Part shown: positions 6,572-12,133 of the stretch, in pieces | How the letters are laid out: each line of letters starts with the position of its first letter | Position numbering within the stretch: position 1 is the first letter of the stretch | Virus record (IMG/VR): IMGVR_UViG_3300025428_000024 | Location: 1-20,272 of that record | DNA length: 20,272 bases | Direction: 5' to 3' (one strand) | From: a virus | Notes under the pieces: generated by a model | Told to the model about the DNA's origin: nothing | The model's database searches: none | Seen by the model: only the letters and a program-made list of their open reading frames with translations | Made by a program: the position numbers and the translations under genes

Positions 6572-7261
6572 ATGAGTATTATAGCAATTGCTGGACAATC
6601 AGGGACAGGTAAATCTAGTTCCTATGGCAATATACCTGAAATAGGTATAAAGGGTTTAGACCCAAAAGAAACTGTCGTAATTAACGTAGCAGGTAAAGAC
6701 TTGCCATTCAGAGGATGGAAGAAAGTGTACACTGGCTCGCCTAAAGATGGTGGTAACTATGTAGAAGTATCTGATGCACAAACTATCGCTAAAATAATTG
6801 AGTTTATTTCAGCTAGTAGACCAGATATTAAGAATATTGTACTAGATGATAGTCAATATATTATGGCATTTGAATTTATGCGTAGAGCTAAAGAAGCTGG
6901 CTACGGTAAATTCTCTGACATAGGAGTAAATATTAGTAAAGTTATTGAGGCAGGTAGAGTTTGCCGTAAAGATTTGGTAGTTTATTGTATCTGGCACCCA
7001 GAAAAAGATGGTATGGGGGATTATAAACTAAAGACTGTAGGTAAGATGGTTGATGATTACTTAACTTTAGAAGGACTATTCACTGTTATCTTGTATACTA
7101 AAGTGAATAAAGGTTTAAATAATAATATGGAGTATATGTTTGTAACAAACAATGACGGAGAGTACCCAGCTAAATCTCCCGTAGGTATGTTTAAAGACAT
7201 GTATATGCCAAATGATTTGAGTGCTGTATCTACAGCTATTGTTGAATATAATAACGGTTAA
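6572..7261 (+). CDS. Sak4-like ATPase (AAA_24, RecA-fold recombination protein)
   Basis: 229 residues, about the length of phage Sak4 proteins. Walker A GQSGTGKS is at residues 8-15 and Walker B NIVLDDSQ has Asp92-Asp93. The C-terminal part is a mixed beta/alpha region ending in the ordered LEGLFTVILYTKV and a GMFKDMYMPNDL motif usual in AAA_24 proteins. Such proteins bind ssDNA and assist single-strand annealing or strand exchange together with the phage SSB, encoded two genes downstream. The gene follows the helicase by 3 nt and is part of the same transcript by arrangement. Family membership is by motif recognition; activity is inferred. Confidence 0.8.
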   Translation: MSIIAIAGQSGTGKSSSYGNIPEIGIKGLDPKETVVINVAGKDLPFRGWKKVYTGSPKDGGNYVEVSDAQTIAKIIEFISASRPDIKNIVLDDSQYIMAFEFMRRAKEAGYGKFSDIGVNISKVIEAGRVCRKDLVVYCIWHPEKDGMGDYKLKTVGKMVDDYLTLEGLFTVILYTKVNKGLNNNMEYMFVTNNDGEYPAKSPVGMFKDMYMPNDLSAVSTAIVEYNNG

Positions 7262-7287
7262 TTTTAAACACTAAAAAACAAAAACTT

Positions 7288-7554
7288 ATGAGTACTATTA
7301 AAACACCAACACCTATTTCTAAAAAAGGTTTAACTGATGATATTAATGCAGGTCTTAAAATGGATGAATTAACTGCAAAATATGGTACTAACAAATCAGA
7401 GATGAAATATCTTTTGAAAGAAGCAGGTTTAACTATCAAGAAAACTCGTGTAAAACGTTTTATTTTAGCTGACGATATTTCTACTGAAGAAATCGTAGCA
7501 CAAATTACACAACCTACACAAGATATCGCAGTAGTAACTGAATCTATTAACTAA
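7288..7554 (+). CDS. Small helix-turn-helix-like protein, 88 aa
   Basis: Starts after an A-rich, Shine-Dalgarno-free leader and sits between the Sak4-like and SSB-like genes. Residues 14-48 (LTDDINAGLKMDELTAKYGTN, then SEMKYLLKEAGL) match the pattern of a homeodomain-type helix-turn-helix. A basic stretch KKTRVKRF follows, then an acidic C-terminal tail. It could bind DNA or the neighbouring recombination proteins. No named family recognised. Confidence 0.65.
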   Translation: MSTIKTPTPISKKGLTDDINAGLKMDELTAKYGTNKSEMKYLLKEAGLTIKKTRVKRFILADDISTEEIVAQITQPTQDIAVVTESIN

Positions 7555-7587
7555 TTAATTAATTATAAACTATAAAATATAAATAAA

Positions 7588-8202
7588 ATGAGCGAATTGA
7601 ATTTTAATTTTAACGATGTAAAGGTAGAAATTTTTGAAAGCAAATACCTAGAACCAGGTAACTATGTTGTAAAAACAACTAAAGTAGCCAAGGGAGTTTC
7701 TTCAGGTAAGAGTTCACCTTTCATTGAAATTTTTGTAGAAGCAGAAGATGGTTTAACAGCTAATCATAAATATTATTTGACTTCTACACCTGGAGCTTCA
7801 GGTAAATCAGCATTAGATATAACTTCTTCACAACTTGTTATCTTAGTAGCTGCGGCTAATAACTTAGATATTAACTCTGAAGAAGGTAAGACTAAAGCTA
7901 AAAGCCTTATTGGTCAAGTTAAATCTATTGATGAATTGATTGGTAAAGTAGCTAGCCTTTTAGTAGGTAAATCTTTTGCTTTGAAGTTGAATGGTAAATG
8001 GGTTAATCCTACAGATGTAACTAAAAAGCCTTACATTATTGCTGAATTTGCAGGTGGTGTATTTGCATTACCAACTTCTGAGTTGGCTAATTTGAAGCCA
8101 TTTGATCCATCAAAAGGTATTAAAGGTGAGCCAGGTAGTTCGGTTACTGCTAACTCTGCATCTACAGGTCTTCCTGGAGCAAATGCTACCGCAAATTGGT
8201 AA
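7588..8202 (+). CDS. ssb: Single-stranded DNA-binding protein-like (crAss/DUF669 type)
   Basis: 204 residues. The N-terminal 110 residues are beta-rich (NFNDVKVEIFESKYLEPGNY, SSPFIEIFVEAEDG, HKYYLTSTPG) and then helical (SALDITSSQLVILVAAAN), the arrangement of the OB-fold single-strand binding proteins found next to Sak4 in many phages. A second beta region (KSFALKLNGKW, KPYIIAEF) follows. The C-terminal 35 residues are Gly/Ser/Ala-rich and disordered and end in Trp rather than the acidic tip of bacterial SSB. Expected role: coat ssDNA at the fork and partner the Sak4-like ATPase. The call rests on fold pattern and position. Confidence 0.65.
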   Translation: MSELNFNFNDVKVEIFESKYLEPGNYVVKTTKVAKGVSSGKSSPFIEIFVEAEDGLTANHKYYLTSTPGASGKSALDITSSQLVILVAAANNLDINSEEGKTKAKSLIGQVKSIDELIGKVASLLVGKSFALKLNGKWVNPTDVTKKPYIIAEFAGGVFALPTSELANLKPFDPSKGIKGEPGSSVTANSASTGLPGANATANW

Positions 8203-8233
8203 GATAGTTTTTGTGTTTTGTTAATTGGTGTAT

Positions 8234-8257
8234 GTGGGCTAGGGAAACCTAGCTCAC
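8234..8257 (+). terminator. GAAA-capped 10-bp hairpin, possible terminator or processing signal
   Basis: GTGGGCTAGG (8234-8243) pairs with CCTAGCTCAC (8248-8257), with one G-U pair, around a GAAA tetraloop. It lies between the SSB-like stop and the primase start. No strict T-run follows (TTACTTTAAAC), so termination may be partial, or the hairpin may protect the upstream mRNA end. Confidence 0.5.
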
Positions 8258-8276
8258 TTACTTTAAACTATACATA

Positions 8277-9290
8277 GTGATAGATTTTAATAAAGTAGAT
8301 GTAGACGTACCTATAACAAAAGAAGAAATATTAGCTTATGTAAGTATATATGATATATTCAAGAAATATTGCCATAACTTTGAAGATCTAGATAAGTCAT
8401 TTTGTAGTAATCTACGAAGAGATAAAAATCCATCTTGTAGGATATTTGTTACTAGAAATAATGAATTAAAGTATAAAGATTTTGCTACAGGAGATTGTTT
8501 TAGTTGGATAGAATATATACAACATAAATATGCATGTAAATTCTATGAAGCACTAAACATTGTAGCAAATGACTTTAACTTAAGAAGATTAAAGACTGAG
8601 CACCCAGAGGTATTACTAGGTATGGAACCTATACTACCTAAATTACAACCTAAAACAAAGACTAACTTAATAATTGGTAGTCAACCTTGGAATATAGTAG
8701 ATTATGAATTTTGGAGTAAGTTTAATATATCTTTTGAGGTACTAAATAACTACGATGTATTCTCTTGTAAAAGAGTGCAGATGTTAAAAGGTGATAAAAG
8801 ATATATATTTGAAGCTACTAAAACATCGCCTATATATGCGTATAGATTTACGTATGATGGTGTGTATAGTTATAAGATATATAGACCTTATGAAGAGCCT
8901 AGAAGTAAATGGTTGTTTAATGGTGTGAAAGATAATATAGAAGGGTTTGATCAATTAGATCTACATGGTGATTTGTTAATCCTAACTAAAGCTATGAAAG
9001 ATGTAATGTGTTATAGATCATTAGGTTATAATGCTATAGCAATGCAAGGTGAAGCTAATATACCTACACAAGAATTAATAGATAAACTTAGTAATAGGTT
9101 TACACAAATACTAGTAAATTTGGATAATGATGCGCAAGGTATCATATCTACAAATAGGATAGTAGATCTTTATGGGCTAAAGCATTTTTATATAGATGAA
9201 GCCAAAGATTTGTCAGATTTAATTAAATTAAATGGAGTTGAATATGGAAGAAACCAAATTACCAGAAAAGTATCAAGCTGTAAGATTTGA
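8277..9290 (+). CDS. dnaG: DnaG-like primase
   Basis: 337 residues, starting at GTG; no ATG in frame lies nearby upstream. The N-terminal zinc-finger-like domain (residues 32-80) has Cys/His (YCHN, FCSNLRRDKNPSC, TGDC) and the primase signature around KDFATGDCFSWIEYI. The TOPRIM domain follows: LLILTKAMKDVM (about residue 235, with Lys in place of the usual first Glu, a variation I recall from phage primases), GYNAIAMQGEA, and the metal-binding ILVNLDNDAQG with KDLSDLI. No helicase domain is fused; the helicase is separate at 5468. It would synthesise RNA primers at the phage fork. The last 59 nt overlap the next ORF if that starts at 9232, or 47 nt if at 9244. Confidence 0.85.
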   Translation: MIDFNKVDVDVPITKEEILAYVSIYDIFKKYCHNFEDLDKSFCSNLRRDKNPSCRIFVTRNNELKYKDFATGDCFSWIEYIQHKYACKFYEALNIVANDFNLRRLKTEHPEVLLGMEPILPKLQPKTKTNLIIGSQPWNIVDYEFWSKFNISFEVLNNYDVFSCKRVQMLKGDKRYIFEATKTSPIYAYRFTYDGVYSYKIYRPYEEPRSKWLFNGVKDNIEGFDQLDLHGDLLILTKAMKDVMCYRSLGYNAIAMQGEANIPTQELIDKLSNRFTQILVNLDNDAQGIISTNRIVDLYGLKHFYIDEAKDLSDLIKLNGVEYGRNQITRKVSSCKI

Positions 9291-9441
9291 AGGTGTAGCA
9301 CAAGTTATTCACTCTGATAAGGGGTTTAGCAATGCACCTGTATGTAGTATACCTACATTTTACGAGAATGATCTAGCTATAGCTGAATCTATAGCAAGTT
9401 TAATGAACGCACATGAAGTAGAATTATATTTTACAGTATGA
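9244..9441 (+). CDS. Small protein, 65 aa, unknown
   Basis: Overlaps the primase end. ATG at 9244 is preferred over ATG at 9232 because GGAG (9234-9237) lies seven bases before it and the protein then begins MEETKLPEKYQ. The sequence is a plausible small alpha/beta fold (YQAVRFEGVAQVIHS, then LAIAESIASLMNAHEVELYF). It ends in TGA, sharing bases with the next ATG. Function not recognised. Confidence 0.6.
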   Translation: MEETKLPEKYQAVRFEGVAQVIHSDKGFSNAPVCSIPTFYENDLAIAESIASLMNAHEVELYFTV

Positions 9442-9617
9442 GTTATCAATTAGCATTGACAAATAGTCAAAAATTAGAATTAGATATTAGGTTAAATGAC
9501 CCTTATGATATTCTAGAAGAAAAAGACATGGATTATGGTTTTATACAAAGGAAAATTTATGAATTAGAAGGGAGGAGACATGCCACAAAATCCAACGGTA
9601 AAAGTAAAACCAAATAA
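9438..9617 (+). CDS. Small protein, 59 aa, unknown
   Basis: ATGA overlap with the upstream gene. It reads MSYQLALTNSQKLELDIRL, then an acidic region around DPYDILEEKDMDYGF, then a basic end (GRRHATKSNGKSKTK). It overlaps the following endonuclease gene by 38 nt, so its last 12 codons share DNA with that gene and their basic character may follow from the overlap. Coding is supported by coupling and by filling the otherwise empty gap. Confidence 0.5.
   Translation: MSYQLALTNSQKLELDIRLNDPYDILEEKDMDYGFIQRKIYELEGRRHATKSNGKSKTK
9571..9577 (+). promoter_or_regulatory. Strong Shine-Dalgarno before the endonuclease gene
   Basis: GGAGGAG ends two bases before the ATG at 9580. Most other genes here have A-rich leaders without any GGAG, so this site stands out and fixes the start of the next gene. 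The very short spacing is unusual. Confidence 0.5.
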
Positions 9618-10053
9618 GAAAGTAAAGAATGCTACACCTAAAGTGTATAAAGGTAAGACATATAGATCTGAATTAGAGGTATATTGTGCTGAACAATTAG
9701 ACTTATATGGTGTAGTATTTCAATATGAAGAAAATAAATTTGTATTACAAGACAAGTTTAAATCACCTAATATATCTATAGAACCATTTGAAACTAAGGG
9801 AGTTAAGAAATTTGAGCCGCTAAATACTAATATTAGGGCAATTTGTTATACACCTGATTTTGTAGATCCGGGTCTTAAGTGGGTTATAGAAGTAAAAGGT
9901 CATAGGACAAATGAGTTTGATATTAAGTGGAAGATGTTTAAATCATGGCTTAGTGATAATATGATACTAGCTGATTTATACCTACCTACTAATAGAAAAC
10001 AAGTGTTATATTGCGTACAATTAATAAAAAATAAGCTAAATGTTCAGAACTGA
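9580..10053 (+). CDS. PD-(D/E)XK endonuclease (phage endonuclease I / DUF1064-like)
   Basis: 157 residues with the nuclease core in order: KTYRSELEVYCAEQL (Glu in the first helix), YTPDFVD (catalytic Asp), then WVIEVKGHR (Glu-x-Lys), followed by helix KWKMFKSWL. The N-terminal 25 residues are very Lys-rich. Proteins of this type include T7 endonuclease I-like and DUF1064 nucleases that cut branched or junction DNA during replication and packaging. The position between primase and lysozyme genes, inside the replication block, agrees with a junction-resolving role. The exact substrate cannot be told from sequence. Confidence 0.75.
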   Translation: MPQNPTVKVKPNKKVKNATPKVYKGKTYRSELEVYCAEQLDLYGVVFQYEENKFVLQDKFKSPNISIEPFETKGVKKFEPLNTNIRAICYTPDFVDPGLKWVIEVKGHRTNEFDIKWKMFKSWLSDNMILADLYLPTNRKQVLYCVQLIKNKLNVQN

Positions 10054-10504
10054 AGAGAATAAACTGTTAGCCCTTTATGTAGGAGTACTACTTTTAGGAG
10101 TAGTATTTGCCACTGTAGTAAGAAATGAAGAAATAACCAAAAAACTTGACGTAGAGCGTTGTTTTACCCTAAGAGATACTACGGAAGCTTTAAACCTAGA
10201 TAATGTCTATAATGAGCTTATTTTGGATAGTATAGAGCATCCTGAAGTAGTTATTAGACAAATTATACTAGAAACTGGGTTTTTAACCTCTAGTGTATGT
10301 TTAGATAGTAATAATTTGTTTGGTTTTTACACAGATCACTATATAAAGTACGATAATTGGAAACAATCAATTAAGGCTTACAAAGCATATCAGATAAAAA
10401 ACTATCATAATGGTAATTATTATAAATTCCTAGATAGTATAGGTTATGCTAATGATACTAGTTATATTTATAAATTAAAACATATAGTATGGCCACGAGA
10501 CTAA
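10040..10504 (+). CDS. Membrane-anchored glucosaminidase-type lysozyme (GH73-like endolysin)
   Basis: 154 residues. A hydrophobic segment at residues 9-27 (LLALYVGVLLLGVVFATVV) is a signal anchor. From about 55 the sequence follows the glucosaminidase fold: VVIRQIILETGFLTSS carries the expected catalytic Glu, SNNLFGF matches the conserved N-L-F-G turn, then KYDNWKQSIKAYKAYQIKNY and YIYKLKHI. Such enzymes cut the peptidoglycan glycan chain. There is no cleavage-type signal peptide, so it may act as an anchored or signal-arrest-release endolysin. The start overlaps the nuclease end by 14 nt. No holin is recognised beside it, although the 55-aa membrane protein at 4271 is in the same block. Confidence 0.75.
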   Translation: MFRTEENKLLALYVGVLLLGVVFATVVRNEEITKKLDVERCFTLRDTTEALNLDNVYNELILDSIEHPEVVIRQIILETGFLTSSVCLDSNNLFGFYTDHYIKYDNWKQSIKAYKAYQIKNYHNGNYYKFLDSIGYANDTSYIYKLKHIVWPRD

Positions 10505-10758
10505 GTTTAAATGATAAACTAACTAGATTAGGGTATAAATGTATACCTGTAGATGCGGAAGTTTACTATGAATACCGCTTTAGAGTAAATGGTATCAAGT
10601 ATGAGATATTCATAGATGTAGATTCAAAGATAATTGGGTTTAGTGTGTTGGCGCCAAGTTATCCAGATGATTGGTTTTGTATTAAAACTTACAATCTAAC
10701 GTATAGTAATGCGGAAAAACTAATCACTTATTATAAAAAATTATCAAAAATTAAATAA
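10489..10758 (+). CDS. Small protein, 89 aa, unknown
   Basis: Overlaps the lysozyme gene by 16 nt. The sequence alternates beta strands (YYEYRFRVNGIKYEIFIDVDSKIIGFSVL), then has a Trp/aromatic stretch (PDDWFCIKTYNLTYS) and a basic C-terminal helix (AEKLITYYKKLSKIK). It looks like a compact soluble beta-alpha domain. No membrane segment, so it is not a holin. Function not recognised. Confidence 0.65.
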   Translation: MATRLSLNDKLTRLGYKCIPVDAEVYYEYRFRVNGIKYEIFIDVDSKIIGFSVLAPSYPDDWFCIKTYNLTYSNAEKLITYYKKLSKIK

Positions 10759-10780
10759 TTTTCTTGGAAATCAAGAAAAT
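10758..10780 (+). repeat. 9-bp inverted repeat between operon segments
   Basis: ATTTTCTTG (10758-10766) and CAAGAAAAT (10772-10780) pair perfectly around GAAAT. It begins in the upstream stop codon and lies just before a promoter-like motif. It lacks a T-run, so it is more likely an operator or RNA stability hairpin than a classical terminator. Confidence 0.5.
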
Positions 10781-10794
10781 CTTACATATATTTG
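10763..10794 (+). promoter_or_regulatory. Bacteroidota-type promoter candidate before the flap exonuclease
   Basis: TATATTTG (10787-10794) fits the Bacteroidota -7 consensus TAnnTTTG, and CTTG (10763-10766), 20 nt upstream, could serve as the -33 element. The ATG at 10801 is only six bases after the motif, so the transcript would be leaderless or nearly so. Confidence 0.35.
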
Positions 10795-10800
10795 GGTTAA

Positions 10801-11547
10801 ATGAAAGAGAGAATTGCTTTAATAGATGCAGATCATGCATTATATATTTGTTGCTACAACAAAAAAGATTCTCTAATAGAAAAATCTCTTGAAGATGTGT
10901 ATAATGCTCTAGATGAGTATATTACACATCTAATAGAGTTGGTAAATCCTTCTAAATATCTACTATTATTAAGTCCTAAGAAGACATTTAGGAATGATGT
11001 AGCAGATACATACAAGGCACAGCGCAAACCTAGTACTATTAACTACCTGAGAGAAGGTAAACAATACTTAATAGATAAATGGGGTGCTAAATTGCATGAA
11101 AATTTAGAAGCTGATGATTGCTGTTTAATATTAGAGAAACTGCTTAAAGATAAGTACGAAGTAGTTATAGTAAGTCCTGATAAAGATATACATAACACAG
11201 AAGGATATAGATTCATTCCTAGAGATAAAGTAATTAAATATACTACCAGAGAAGAAGATTTAGAGTTCTTTTGGACTAGTATGATCAAAGGTGATGGCGT
11301 TGATGGTGTAAAATCCATTCCTGGGCGAGGAGAAGCCTACGCTAAAAAATTATTCGCTAGTAATTATATAGATAAGAAAACACATGCACAACAAGTGCTA
11401 CAAGCATATATAGATCACTTTGGAGAGTATGTAGGTATTGAAGAATTCTATAAGAACTATAGATTACTAAAGATACTACAAGACTACGAAGGGTTTGAGT
11501 TTAATGAACAAAATTTGATTGACATTGGAAGCAAGGAAAGTATATAG
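10801..11547 (+). CDS. 5'-3' exonuclease / flap endonuclease
   Basis: 248 residues, the length of a stand-alone FEN-type nuclease. Metal ligands appear in the family order: RIALIDADHALY (Asp9, Asp11), the helical-arch segment YKAQRKPSTINYLREG, ENLEADDCCLILEKLL (Glu/Asp cluster near 102-106), VVIVSPDKDI, and the helix-hairpin-helix region MIKGDGVDGVKSIPGRGEAYAKKLF. It would remove RNA primers and 5' flaps during phage replication. The stop is TAG, showing TAG is a normal stop here. No polymerase domain is fused, so it is not a PolA fragment. Confidence 0.85.
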   Translation: MKERIALIDADHALYICCYNKKDSLIEKSLEDVYNALDEYITHLIELVNPSKYLLLLSPKKTFRNDVADTYKAQRKPSTINYLREGKQYLIDKWGAKLHENLEADDCCLILEKLLKDKYEVVIVSPDKDIHNTEGYRFIPRDKVIKYTTREEDLEFFWTSMIKGDGVDGVKSIPGRGEAYAKKLFASNYIDKKTHAQQVLQAYIDHFGEYVGIEEFYKNYRLLKILQDYEGFEFNEQNLIDIGSKESI

Positions 11548-11563
11548 CCCTAGAAAAGAATTT

Positions 11564-12133
11564 ATGGAGAAGCGGGGCTTAAAAAAGACAAAAAGTGGTG
11601 TGTTTATACTTCCTATATTAATGTATCAAAACATTATTAAGAAGTCACCATATTATATAGGTACTTATATACTCAATACACATCAACCTAGAATATGTGT
11701 TGTATTTCAAGATATAACTATGGATGAAGATCCTACACAACTAGTTACTCTAATGGGTGTTCTAGTTGCAGATCCTTTATACATTAATCAAGATGTACTA
11801 GATGGTGAAGTAATAGTTGAGTTTAGATTTCCTAGTAAGTTTAAAAAAGATTTTGATCTTATACTAGAAGGTAGGTACAGTGAGTTATCAAGAGAATACA
11901 AAGATATATTAATGATTGATCATGTTGAAGAGAGTTTACAAGGCTCTGCTAGATCTATGTTTGACATATTATATCCTACAAATGCTAAGCGTAAAGCTAT
12001 TGCTGAAGCTTTAGATGTAAGGTATGATAGTATTCCTAAAGAACTATTAGATATTCCTGTATTAGAGAATGAGATTTTTTGTAGATTAACAGAATATAAA
12101 GAAAAATATGAATCAAGAGAGTGTGTTAACTGA
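11564..12133 (+). CDS. Conserved-looking unknown protein between FEN and NrdJ
   Basis: ATG at 11564 is 16 nt after the previous stop and gives 189 residues; the in-frame TTG at 11519 would add 15 residues (RKVYSPRKEF) but sits within the exonuclease gene. The N-terminal half is beta-rich (SGVFILPIL, YYIGTYILNTHQPRICVVFQ, QLVTLMGVLVADPLYI, GEVIVEFRF). The C-terminal half is helical and acidic (FKKDFDLILEGRYSELSREYKDILMIDH, AKRKAIAEALDV). It overlaps the NrdJ start by 26 nt. No catalytic motif or family recognised; the placement suggests a replication or nucleotide-metabolism accessory. Confidence 0.65.
   Translation: MEKRGLKKTKSGVFILPILMYQNIIKKSPYYIGTYILNTHQPRICVVFQDITMDEDPTQLVTLMGVLVADPLYINQDVLDGEVIVEFRFPSKFKKDFDLILEGRYSELSREYKDILMIDHVEESLQGSARSMFDILYPTNAKRKAIAEALDVRYDSIPKELLDIPVLENEIFCRLTEYKEKYESRECVN

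Noticed and set aside
11545-11547. Stop-codon reassignment, as in some crAss-like phages
   Set aside because: TAG ends the flap exonuclease at the expected length and TGA ends many genes with the next ATG overlapping; no gene contains an internal in-frame TAG or TGA that would need readthrough. Reading through TGA at 3803 meets TAA two codons later.
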